NCBI GenBank assembly: GCA_009602725.1
Contig: WELB01000225.1
Span: 48,107 to 76,525 of the forward strand
Source: Spirogloea muscicola
Lineage: Eukaryota; Streptophyta; Zygnematophyceae; Spirogloeales; Spirogloeaceae
DNA: 28,419 nt
Reading direction: 5' to 3'
The translations under genes were made by a program, and so were the position numbers. The notes beneath the pieces were generated by a model. It was not told where the DNA came from and did not search any database. It worked only from the letters and a program-made list of their open reading frames with translations. Of the stretch, positions 1 to 12,200 are shown piece after piece. Numbering within the stretch: position 1 is the first letter of the stretch; every line of letters begins with the position of its first letter.

Positions 1-3000
1 CTTCTCCCGCCTCGCCGCCGCGCAGGCCTCGCTTCTCGCCGGCCTCGTGCTCGGCGGCGGCGGCAGCCCGCCGCGGCGGCGGTTGCGCGCCGCCGCTCTC
101 CACTCCTTCCACCAGCTCCTTGCCCAGGTGTGCTGCACCTCTCTCCTCCTTCCCTCTCTCCCTCCTCCCTCCCTCTCTCCTCCTCCTGGCTTCCTCCTGC
201 TGCTGACACCACCATGGCAGCTTGCTCCGTCCAGGTTCCAGCGGCGTTTGGCCTGTACGTCACCAAGCTGAGGGCGCCCGCCGGCCTGCCGTCGTTCGAC
301 GCATGCGGCCTAGCAGCTGCGCTGCTGCTCTACTGCACGGCCAAGGGCACGGACGCAGCGGTCCTCGAGGAGAGCCGGGGCGCGCTGGTGGAGGCGTACG
401 TGCGGCTGGCACTCGGCGAGGGCCGGGAGCGCCCACCTCCAGCAGCCTCGCATGCGTTCGCTCCGCTGCTCGCCCGGCTGACCGCTGCGGAGCTCGCCGG
501 CGCCGTGCTGCCGCCGGCGCTCAAGATGCTGCGGCGCAGCCCGGAGCTCGTCATGGAGGCCGTCGGTGAGGGCCCGCCGGCTGGATGAGCTGAGGAGGAG
601 GGTGGAAGGAGAGAGGGAAGGGGAAGATGCAGCTGTTGCTCAAAGCCCATGTCCTGGAGCCTGGCCTTAACCGTCAGTTAGCCTGAGTCGTTGCCGTTGT
701 GTCGAGCTAATTGATTTGTTCTTATCTTTGAGCATTGTGGACTTATCTTTCTCACTTATGATTCTTTATGTGTATTGCTGGATGCAACATCCTTATCTTG
801 AAGGGTTAGGTTAGGTATAACCCAATTCTATTACCCTGCTTGGCAGGCTTCCTATTCGCCACCGTGGCGGTGGACTTGGACGAGCACGCAAGCGCACTCC
901 TGCCGCCGATACTGCAGCAGGCCCGGCGGCCCGAGCCGGGCCGCCGCGCAGAGGCGCTGGCGGCCGTGCGGGGCCTCGCTGCGCGCTGCGCCAGCGTTGG
1001 CGCCCTCGATGCCAGCGCCACTGCCGTCCGCGCCGTGCTCGCAGGTCCGTCCGCAGCCCCCTCGAGAGTGGTGCCAGCGGCGGCCTGCTGGCTGGGCCGG
1101 CTGACAGGCAGCTCGCCCCGGAGGTGCTGCAGGGTCCGAGGGCAAGCTCACGTTGCCGATTCAGCGTGCCGCCATGTACGCCGCGCTCGGCGCCCTTGCC
1201 AGCGGTGCGCCTGGCAACGACGGCAGCAACGACGACCCGGCAGCGCAGAAGTGCGCCCGGGGCACAGCGGATTACCTCCTCGGTGCCTACCGCAATGAAG
1301 GTGAGCCTTCACACACCCCCCCTCCTCTTCTTCCTCCTCCTCCCTCCTCTCTCCTCTTCTTTACCCCCTCCCTTTGCACCCATCAAACCAATTTCCGTTA
1401 AAGTCAGGTCCGCATGCTGCAAGGATTGAGCTAGCAAAGCTCAATGTACTGGGTGGCGGCACGAGCGGCGGCAGCCAACGAGGAGGCCCGGGCGAGCATC
1501 CTCGCTGCACTGGGCCTCTGGGTGGCCCGTGAAGGCGGGGCCGCCGTGGCTGCCGCCGTGCCCTTCTACAACGACGGGCTCAAGGAGAAGGACTTGGTGC
1601 GGCGCAGTCACCTGAAGAGCCTGCGTACGGCGATCCAAAGCAACAGCTTCCGCTCGGCGGTGAGACACTGTGTAACAGAATCCCTTACCCCGTTATTCTG
1701 AGCTTTTCAAAGTCACTAACTCTGACTTAAGGCCAAATTAATGGTATCCTCTAATCCTTAAGCCTGTTGAATGCTGCCACCTGGCTGTTGAGACGTCCCA
1801 TGGGGCGTCGTGGAAGAGAAGAGTGCCTGCTGAAGCATCCGCAGCTGTCAAATGTGGACGCTCGCAGTGCGGCCCTCTGGCAGGCAGCCTGCTGGCGCTC
1901 GTGAAGGCAGGCGCCGCCAAACCCACGCAACGGCTGGACGGTGTACTCGCCCTCCTCCTGCTCGTGCGCATGGCGGCATCTGACGCTGCTGTCGGTGCGA
2001 GCCTTGCTTCCTCTGTCCACTCCATCTCCTCTCGTCTCTTGACTCTCCGTGTTCGCTTGAGCACCCTCCCTCCTCCTCCTCTCCTGGGCACTCTTCTACC
2101 TCTCCACAGGCTGTCGTGTGCGCCCACATGTGCTGTGCCGGCCACGACAGCCTCTGAGGGCAGCCCGTCAGCGCAGATGAGAAGCTGGCCAAGGAGCGCG
2201 TGTGGCAGCTGGTGCTCCAGAAGGAGTCGCCGCTGCTCTCGCAGGCCGCCGTGAGCACCGACCGCACTGCCAGCAGTGGCCTTGTTGACATGCTCGATCG
2301 CCTGCAGTCACAGAGCTTCAGCTTGACACCGGCCACTGCCCACTATCGCCGCAGGCCGCCAAGCTTCTGCTGGAGGAGGCACCTGTGCTGGTGGAGCTCG
2401 TGACTGTCATCCTGACGCAGCACCCAAGCAGGTGAGAGCAGCAGAAGCATGTCTTGAAGCCTCCACACACTCTGTGCTACACTCTTTCAGGACATATATG
2501 TTGGGATGATGGCAGGATTCATGCCACTACGATTTATATACATGCTGAATACAATACAGAAGTCTCTGTGAGACACCACGCTTCATTAATCAACTGCTGC
2601 TCAATGCATGCCCTGGCCGCCAGCTCCCACTGACGCTTCCCACAAGCGCGGCTGACCTGACCTGCGTTGTGAAGGGTGGCGGAGAATGCGGCTGACGCCA
2701 GCGACCTCTTCCAGGCACGCACTCGCGGTCGTTCGCTTGCACCATGGCTGTGTGGGCAAAGCTCTCCTTGGTGGCTGTGCTGTGGGCTAATGGCAGGACG
2801 CAAATCTGCTGTGGTGGAGCATGCGTGCAGCTGGCAGCGAGCCTGCTATGGCACCCATCGTGGGAGGTGCGGCGTGCGGTGGCAGCCATGGCCGCGGGTG
2901 TGGGCAAGCGCCAGGCAGTGGCGCTCTTGGACGCCGTCATTGCCTGGCTGCCCCTGCTGGAGGAGCGGAGGCAGGCGGCGGGCTCGGCCGTTGACGACGG

Positions 3001-3205
3001 CAAGGAGGAGGGCAGCGCCGCCGCCGCCGCCGCAGTGGCGGCCCCGCCGCCACCCAACCTCGTCGCAGGGGCGCTGCTCACAGTGGCTGCCGCGCCAGCA
3101 GCGGCAGTGGCGGCCTCCCCTGGCTCCTGCGCGCGCGCCCTGTTGGCCGCCGACCACCCCTGCGTCGCTGCTGCCAGCTCCCGCCGCCGCGGCCGTGTCT
3201 GGCAG
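1..3205 (+). other. GCN1: GCN1 exons 1-9: N-terminal HEAT region
   Basis: Exons: 1-127 (continues off the left edge), 235-565, 847-1044, 1133-1300, 1475-1659, 1868-1994, 2177-2250, 2355-2431, 2797-3205. Phases agree at every junction. Recognisable anchors are [15 protein letters not shown] across intron 3, [20 protein letters not shown] across intron 4, [17 protein letters not shown] in exon 5, QRLDGVLAL in exon 6, [12 protein letters not shown] in exon 7 and [13 protein letters not shown] in exon 9. Most residues are Ala, Leu, Arg and Gly, and codons end mostly in G or C. Exon 9 carries a poorly conserved run rich in Ala and Pro (about 3019-3125). Introns 1, 4 and 6 contain long CT-rich tracts. 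Weakest points are the start of exon 6 (1845-1868) and the start of exon 9, chosen because it is the only acceptor in the right phase. Confidence 0.85.
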
Positions 3206-6200
3206 GTACCCTCCCTCCCCTCCTGCATCTCCAAAATGATAGGCGCTAGTGGTTGCTCTTGACATCACACTCTTGACATAATTCTTCTCAACGGTCATCA
3301 ATGATCAGCAGTCTCGAGGCTCTTCTATACTCAGGGCAGATACCATGAGTACCTCCAGACATATGTTGTCCTTGCTGAGAATATTCTGCTCGAGTCCTCA
3401 AAACAACTGCCATCCGATGAGTCGGCTGCATAAGTGCACCTTCTAAGTGTGACAGGCTGCCCTGCCATGCCTGTTGCTGTCGGCATACTGCAAAGCTACA
3501 ATTGTCAGCTATTAATTGAATCAGCTTAAACATCATTCCGAGTTCCTTTGCCCTCAGCCAGCAGGCTGTCTGTTGGTGACCTCTGCAAGAGCAAAGTGAC
3601 GCCTTCAACGGCAGTGCTCAATGTCTTATAATGCTCATGGTAGCCGTTATTCTCATGTGCTCCCCATTCCAAGCCAGGCACTGAGGAAGAGCTTGCGGAT
3701 GCACGGAGCTGACCCGCATGTGAGCCTGGCCTCGGACCCAGCCCTCGTCTGCAAGGTGCGTTCTTCCACCAAAGCGCCGACGCTTTTTAATGGCAGACGC
3801 CCCCGCTCGTCATGCGAGGCCAGGGCTGTGACCAGCCAACATCTGTCTACTGGTGGCTAATTAGCCGCGCTCGCAGCACATTGGTGCGGCCGCGGTCAGT
3901 CTGCCCACCCAGAGGAAAGCGGGCCCACCGCTCCCGCTGAGGTGCTGTGGTCCACCAAGTGCCAAGCTGTGCTTCAGCGTGGCAGCTCGTGCAATGGCAT
4001 CGCAGCGGACAACGCCCTTGTCAGCCATGTGGCTTTCTGTCAGTCATGCCACTTGATGATTATGCACAGGACCTGGAGTTGACACACTACGAGTAATGTG
4101 GACCCATACTTCCCAAGGGGATTGTCGTGTCCAGGGATAGCTTTGCGGCTTGATTGCAAGGCTCATCGCTGTACATCGCTGTGTTAGTCATGATCACAAT
4201 CAGCAAGGGCATGTGCGTGCCTGTGGCGTAGTTTTCCCGCCTGCCGGTCTAGGCACCCCGCTGGCGGCCAAGCACTGCCACACAGATCAACGCCCAAGCT
4301 TGCAGGAGGCTGCCTGTCGCCCTGGCTGAGCACAAGCTGCTGCCACCAGGGAGTCTTGCATGAAACTCCACATATTTGAGGATGAGAGCCGAGTAAAAGG
4401 GGTTGTTTCTTAGGTTATGGTAGTCAATTACGGTTGAGCCCCCTAGCTTTCACTATGCCCCGTTAGATACTTGTGTCATGTTGGCCCTTCACAGGCAGCC
4501 ATTGCTCGCCCTTGTACTTGAGAATAAGGCCTCTTAGCCATGGTCTGATAGCCATTAGAATAAGGGCACCACATTCACTTAAGGGATATCAGTGCTGCTA
4601 CTTGCACTTTTCTATATTATTGCGGCTGCTTCTGGTGCAGATCCTGCTGGGCTCTAATGGACTGCTGAGCCCGAGGCCAGCAGAGGCCTGGGCAGCCGTA
4701 GCGGCAATTGCATCTGTGATGCGGGCAATACCTGCTGAATTGTATGCAGAGCTCTTCAAGGTAGGCTGTCCACACACCTAGTGCGCTGGCTGGCAGCACT
4801 ATTTGCAGCCTTGCTCCAATGCTGTTGTGCATGTCTTGGATATTTCTTGTTTGCCTTTGGCAGAAAATTATCTCTTGTTGGCTGTTTTCCAATTATGTCT
4901 CACTTAGAGGCAAGCCGTGCTCAACTTCATTGCATTCACAACTATATAGTTCTTATGCACTACGACACGTGCAAAACAGCATATTTTCCCTGTCCGACAA
5001 CAGATTGTGCACGGCTGACTCGCTGCAGTGCCTCGTGACTTGTGAGCAGGGTCTGCAGGAGCTGAGTGACAAAGAGGGGCACGACAGCCTCACCGAGTAT
5101 GACCTTCTGGTATGGAGACTCTTCTTGTTCTCATGCTCGGTCTTGCTAGCATTTTGTCCAGCCTAGATGTGCGGTGCTTTACATTCTGCTCCAACGCCAG
5201 GACTTAACCCTGATTATTACCTCCACTTCTTGTCATGCTCCTAATTTTGGGACACTATAATTGATACGACACTTGTACTCCAGCAGTTTTCCTTTCTACA
5301 TGGGCGCTGCGTGCTTACACACTCTTGACCCACCACTGAGCGCTGGTGAAGTGCAGGTGTACAACACGCCAGAGGGCACGCTGTCCTCTGACACCGGCAT
5401 CTACGTAGCAGAGGTCCGGCAAGACCGCAACATTCGCCAGGCACGCGGCCGCTTCCGCATGTATGACAGCGTTGACGAGCCGGCGGTACGCATTTGCACG
5501 TCCTGCCCCTTCAGGCCCCTTCAGATCACATTGTTGCTGAGTACATGCTCGAGTCAGGCCAGCCAATGCTAGCCTGCAACTACCAATTCTAGCGTCCGTC
5601 CCTCGTACATGCTTGTCTTGATTTTCAACTTTCTGCTCTGCTGGATGAAGTTTAACATACTTGGCAGTATGCAGAGTGGCAACCATTCTTGGTGGACCAT
5701 TGTCTAAGACTGCTGACTGCATGATCTGTGTGGCAGGTGGCAGCACCCCACAAGCAAGAGGCTCTGCTGGCCCCTAGCAAGAGCAAAAGGGACGCTGATA
5801 GGACGAGCCGGAAGGACGGGCCAAAGCCTGCACGAAAAACAGGCGTGCCTCTGAACCTGGACGCTAAATACACCTCTGACTTATAAGCAAACCCACACAA
5901 TTACATTGGAAAAGTAAGGCAAGTCAGTTCTGGTAATGCTTCAACATAAAAGCAGATCCTGATATTGACGTTTGAGGCAAGTCAGCCCTCTGTTGATACT
6001 TGGAAGCTTGGGAGCACTGAGGTGCAGCTCATGCAAATGGCAAATGGCTCGTGACGAGGCATTGTGACGACCTTGCAATTTGCCGCCAGCAGACGGGAAG
6101 GAGGAAGCGCGACAGGCACAGCTGCGCGAGGAGGCAGCGCTGCGGGCGCAGATGCGGGAGCTGAAGCTGAGGTGGGAGCTGGTGCTGGACACATTGGGCC

Positions 6201-9200
6201 AGGCGGCTGCTGCCAATCCCGATTTCGCCCACGATCACCTTCCTGAGCTGGTAATGACCATGCAGATATAGAGCATGCTGACATTGTGTCTGAGCATTTT
6301 GCAGTTGGCAAAGCTGGCTACATTGCATCATTAGTGTAATAGATGATTCATGTTGCTACAATTGGCTTGCCAGGTGGACTTTGTGCTGCCCATGTTGACG
6401 TCGCCGCTCGTGGGCGGCGCCGCCTACGAGGCGGTCACGCGGCTGGCCCGCTGCGTGATCGCGCCACTGCGCCATTTGGCAGCGGACCTGGCATCTGCCA
6501 TCCGCATGGTAGCCACGGCCTCAGAGACTGTCCTCCAGGAGCTCCGCATCCGGCGGCCCGCCGCCGCCGCCATCGTCCCAAGCCCAGAGGATGATGGTGC
6601 TGTGGAGCAGCGCAGCGAGGACCTGGGTCTCGTGGAGCGTGTCGTGCAGGGCCTCCTGCTGTGCTGCCGCAGCGGGCCCCTCCCTTCACCAACATTCGGC
6701 TTCGTGTTCCCTGTCAGCTCCACTATCCACATTGACATTTATGTGACACTTATGTGACGATTATGTGACGCTTATGTCCAGATCTTTTCAACAAGAAGTC
6801 TGCATTATCTTCATTATGGTCGACTTGGATCTCTGAATCCTCGTCGGTCAAATTGCTGATGGTATGCACTGAGCCACTGGAGTCAACTGCTGTGCAGATA
6901 GTGGAGGTCATACTGAAAGCCAATCACAAGACGCGCCTCCACGACGATCTCCTCGGCGTCATGTGGCTGCACACTGCACCCACCATGACCCTCCCCCGGC
7001 CACGCATGCTATCTGTAAGCAGCACATGGCCTGTGGACTTGGGCTTGCTTCATCTCTCTTTGGCCTCTTCCAGAGCATCCTGAACAATGTGAACTCGTTG
7101 CCAGTTGACAGGCTTCTGAAGGTTTAGCCGACGGCTGCTGCTGCAGGTGCTGTACCATGTGCTCGGCTGCATCCCCCTCTATCAAGATCGCGTGCTGCCA
7201 ATTCTGCGGGAGCTTTGCAGGGGCGTCCAGCCACCAGAGTTGCTAAAGGTAGTGCATGAAAGTGTCATCTGCACATATATTGTGGTCGTTGCTTGTTGCG
7301 TCCCAAGACCTCTTGATTGTGTTATGCTGCTCATTCTCTGATGGGTTTACATTTTGTTACTAGATGTGCTAGGCAGGTCTCTCGAACCCAACATAGCATT
7401 GTGACATGGCACCTGTGCTTCTGTACGGTTGAAAACTCAACGGTGTTGCTCTCTCGGCCATATTGAGATCAAGTTACTATTTGAAATCGATCAAGTGAAC
7501 GAGTTTTCTTCGCACCCCTTTGCTCAGGTCCTGGAGGGAGTGTACGCGGAGAAGGAGCATGTGCGAGGCGCTTGCCTGGACGCCGCCAGCCTCGTGCCTG
7601 CTCTACGGCAGGGGAAGATTACTGTGGATCCTGCCATTACAACAGCACTGTGGCTGGCCCTACATGACCCCGAGGAGGTATATTGCCTGAAACTTGATTT
7701 GACAACCTTCTGATGAAAGAAGTAACCCTTCAATAACATAATCTTATTACATCACTGCTTGCTAGTCTGGCCGCAGATAGCCAAACAGAACCACTTACTA
7801 CTGTTGAAGTACATTCCAAAAGAAGAGACAATAAAGTTGTATAATACATGTCATCTGCTCTCACGGCTTAGTAATGTGGCTCGTCTAAGACGAGCAGCTG
7901 CTTGGCATTTGCAGCACAATGTGGAGGCCGCGGAGGTCCTCTGGGACATGTATCGGCACGAGCTAGGCCCTGACTATGCCCCCAGGCTTGTGGCAGCCTT
8001 GGCACACGCTCACCTGGACGTGCGAATGGCCGCGGCGCGCGCTCTGGCTGCCGCAATGGATGAGCAGCCCACCACCGTGCAGGTTGTCCTCGCAGCAACA
8101 TCAAGCTCTGACCCTATATCCTGAATAGCAAAGCCTGAGCCCTCATCTCCAGACTTTACCCCAGACTGTATCTCTGATTGTGAGGTGAAACTACCTCAAA
8201 GCAGGGGGGCTGTAGTCATAACAGCTTCAAGGATGACTGGATTGCGCTGTGCTTATGTTACAGAATCCATCTCAACTGTGGCAGCGTATTACTGGTCTGG
8301 TTGTACTCGTGTTATGGGTCTGGTTACACATTACCCAGACTGAAGATGATAAGGAGTATCTAAACATGGAGACAATTGTCTATCTTTGCAAATGTGCACA
8401 CCTTTTCCAGAGCCGACATGGTGCTGATGGCAAGTTTGCATACATTGCCTGGCAGGAGACTCTGTCTGCCCTCTTTGCATTGTACACGCAAGCTGCGGCG
8501 TCGATGCAGCTTGAGTCTGCGACAGGCCGGCGCGAGCCCGCCTGGATCACGAGGGAAGGAGTTGGACTGGCATTGAAGGAAGCTGCTGACGTTATCACCT
8601 CACGAGACCTGCCGGTGGTTGCGACCTTCCTCATCTCAAGAGCTTTGGTGGGCCTTGCCGTCTCTACTCTGTAGCCATCCTAGCCAGAACCTTGGATTAT
8701 ATCTCTAGAATGTGTGGACAGCTTGATTGATGGGCTTCCCCTGAATGCAGAGTTGCATTTATGTGACTGTAAGTAGGACAAATAAAACAGAGGTGCTTGC
8801 ACATGTACCAGTGCAGCAGAAGCCGTATCCTTGTTGCAAGGAAAGTTGTGTTTGCGGCATCTTGAGATGGTTGCATCATGTTGACTTGAGGAGAAGGCTA
8901 ACGAGCACATCCTACTAGATGCAGACATCATCTGTATGTCAGGGAAAATGAGGAAAGTATGGACTTGTAGAGTAGCAGATGCCTTAAGCCCATTTGCATT
9001 TGTGGATGGTGCAGGCTGATCCCCTGCTGGACGTGAGGCTGAGGATGGTGAATGCAGGCGTGGCAATCATCGACCGCCATGGCAAGGAGCACGCCTCTGT
9101 GCTGCTTCCCATCTTTGAGAATTACTTGGACAAGAAGGTATGTGCACCAATTGTATTGACTAGTTAGATCTCTGATTGCGGTCTGTCTTTGAAGTGCGCT

Positions 9201-12200
9201 TGAAAACACAGCTGAATGGTACTGCACTTTACAGAAGTTTTTGAGCTCTGTAATCATGCATGACTGCTTGCTCTATATCCACACTATGTGCGAAGCTATG
9301 CTTTTGCCAGCACCTCAGGCGGCCTGAGTGGCATTGCTGTTTTAGCCCCAGAATCACTTGGCATCTGCATTCAGGCAGCTGATGAGCAGCGGTACGATCT
9401 GGTGCGAGAAGGGGTCGTGGTATTCCTGGGAGCCCTCGCAAAGCATCTGACCTCTGTACGTTGACTTCCTCAGTGCCCTGTCTGTGCTCTTCCACCTGCT
9501 GCCTTTGCAGATGTTGAAGTGTATAGTGTCTGGCCTCTTAGAGATAATTTTGATGAGGACCTGCAGTGAATGGAAGCCTGTTTCTATGACAATGGAGGAC
9601 GGAGCAAATATTGAGTCTGCTAACTGTTACGTTTGAAGTCACTTGAAGTCATCTTGCAGGTTGCATGGTGTCTTATAGATCAGTTACAATGTGACTGCAT
9701 TGAACAGGACTCGAGCTGGTGTTTGGTGATGGATTGCTTGTTGCTGTGACTTGTAGGACGAAGCGAAGGTTGAATCGATCATCGAGCGGCTGCTTGAGGT
9801 CCTCAACACACCATCTGAGGCTGTCCAGCGGGCAGTCTCTGACTGCTTGCCGCCGCTTATGGCAATGCAAAAGGTTGGTGGGTTGTGGACTCATTCCTGC
9901 ATTCTCAGCATCACATCCACAGTTAAGCCCTTGAACCTGCAAAGTCTTCAGATGGGCTTCTCTCTTATGATCCTGATTGACATGAATCGGTACCTCTGGC
10001 AGCCCGGTCGTTTCTTGTCATGCTGATGCAATAGTGTGACATTGTGTGATAGGATCGGTCGACGCTGCTGGTCAGTCGGCTCCTCCAGAGGCTCATGACC
10101 AGCGACAAATACGCGGAGCGGAAGGGCGCTGCCTTTGGCCTGGCGGGGGTGATCAAGGGCCTCGGATTGCCATCAATTAAAGCTCTGGGGGTCATCGACT
10201 CTCTGAAGCAGGGCTTGGAGGACAAGTACGTTATTGCTCACTGTAATAAAGCCAGGATATTTGTGCGAAGGTAGTCACTCCTTGTTATACACTTAAGGGG
10301 GGCTTAGTTACAACCGTAAAGGTGTTTGTGCATTTCTACAAGTGCTGAGAGGCTCTGTAGAAAGGCACAGTTACCACGGCAGTGATAAAAATCAGTGCTG
10401 ATTTATCTCTTTGTCCTCTTGTGCCCAAAACAATGTCCAGACACTCCCCCAGGGCAAGGGAAGGAGCGCTCTTTGGCCTCGAGTGCCTGAGCGAGAAGAT
10501 GGGCCGCCTCTTCGAGCCGTAAGCACCTTCACGACCTTTTGTCAAATTTGCGGAAGGCCCGACAAGCAGCCTATTAGCCCGTGTTCTTGCATGATGAAGA
10601 TTTATAGTACTCAGCAGTTAGACCACCATTTGTGAAAGCCCACCTCCTTGGACGCGTTTTGCTTAAGCCACCTGAAATGTGGAAGTTAAGGCCAGGCATC
10701 ACCCAAACAACAGGATGAAATCGGTCCACTAATGCAGAGCTTGTCACTGAAAGATAGGACGTTTGCTTATCTGTGTCAGGTATGTCATCCACGTCCTCCC
10801 ACTGTTGCTCGGCGCATTCTCTGATGGGGTGGCCGCCGTGCGCGAGGCTGCTGAGGGTGCATCTCGCGCGATCATGGCCCAGCTCAGCCCCCAGGGAGTC
10901 AAGCTCCTCCTCCCAGCTCTGCTCAAGGCAAGCCATACTGGGCTTGGTTGGTCCCTGTAAATGCCTTGCAGCTGGTTGTTGAAGAACCTGCATGATTTCA
11001 ACGTGTATTCTACTCGAATATATCGTCAATGGCAATACCTCGCACTGCAAGCAGCACAGCAATTGTGTAAGCTAAAAGTGGTTAAAGTCTCTTCCGCTTG
11101 CAGGGTCTGACTGACAAGGCCTGGAGGACAAAGCAAGGGAGTGTGCAGCTGCTGGGAGCCATGGCGTATTGCGCGCCGAGACAGCTTGGTCAATGCCTGC
11201 CCACCATTGTCCCTAACCTGACAGAGGTTCTGACCTTTATGCTCACCTTGATGTAAGACTGAGTCCATTCACATGCTTCTTGATGCCTTCGCACCCTTAC
11301 TCAACAGAGGATGCTGCAGCCTGATTGACATGCGTTTGTCTTTGAGGTGCAAAAGGAGTGAGTCAGTTTGTTCTTGCTGCTGTTATTTCAGGTATTGACA
11401 GACACTCATCCCAAGGTGCAGACGGCAGCTCAATTAGCATTGCAACAGGTGGTGCCGCTGATGGCCGCTCGGCTCAAAAGCACTTGCTTTTGGTGATAGT
11501 TGTACACATCATGTACCCAGTACACATCATGTAACCAGGCACATGTTTCACTTACTGAATGAGCACATCATCTTAACTGCTCCTGCTTAGCTTGACACTT
11601 TAGGGACTAGTGTTTGTAGGCTGTCAAATCAGAACGGCCAGCTCTCATTCTTAAGCACTTACCGTGGGATCTCTGCTACTTGCAGGTAGGAGGTGTAGTC
11701 AAGAATCCCGAAATCGCTGCCCTTGTGCCAACCCTCTTGGTCGGCATTGCCAGCCCAAATGAGCACACGAAGGAGTCCCTTGACCTCCTGTTACAGGTCC
11801 AAATTCCTTACAGCCAGAGCTTCCAAGACACATGCAGCACCATTATTGCTAGCTGCCTCCGGATCAGGCAATCGGTTCACGTGAGAGTCCAAGGAAGATG
11901 CCTGATCTGGACACCTTGATGAACTCCTGCAGACAACCTTTGTAAATTCAGTCGACGCGCCATCGCTTGCACTCGTCGTGCCCATCGTGCATCGTGGGCT
12001 GAGGGAGAGGAGCGCTGAGACCAAGAAGAAGGCTGCCCAGATTGTTGGCAATATGTGCTCTCTGGTCACAGAGCCCAAGGACATGTTGCCGTATCTCCAG
12101 CTTCTCCTGCCAGAACTCAAGAAGGTACCAGGCTGGCTATTTATGAAGCTCCCATGAGCTGACCTTCTGGATTGTCAAGTGTGTGACTGGACAATTTCTT

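Noticed and set aside
7074-7121. A 48-nt, in-frame, AG...GT-bounded stretch ([16 protein letters not shown]) inside intron 17 that could be a 16-codon cassette exon.
   Set aside because: It would leave a 25-nt intron (7122-7146) before exon 18, too short for normal splicing, and the family joins RMLS directly to VLYHVLG. Probably chance.
10928-10960. Exon 27 read-through (KASHTGLGW) to a later GT donor.
   Set aside because: It would insert residues into LLPALLK|GLTDKAW, one of the best conserved family junctions. A GC donor at 10928 is simpler.
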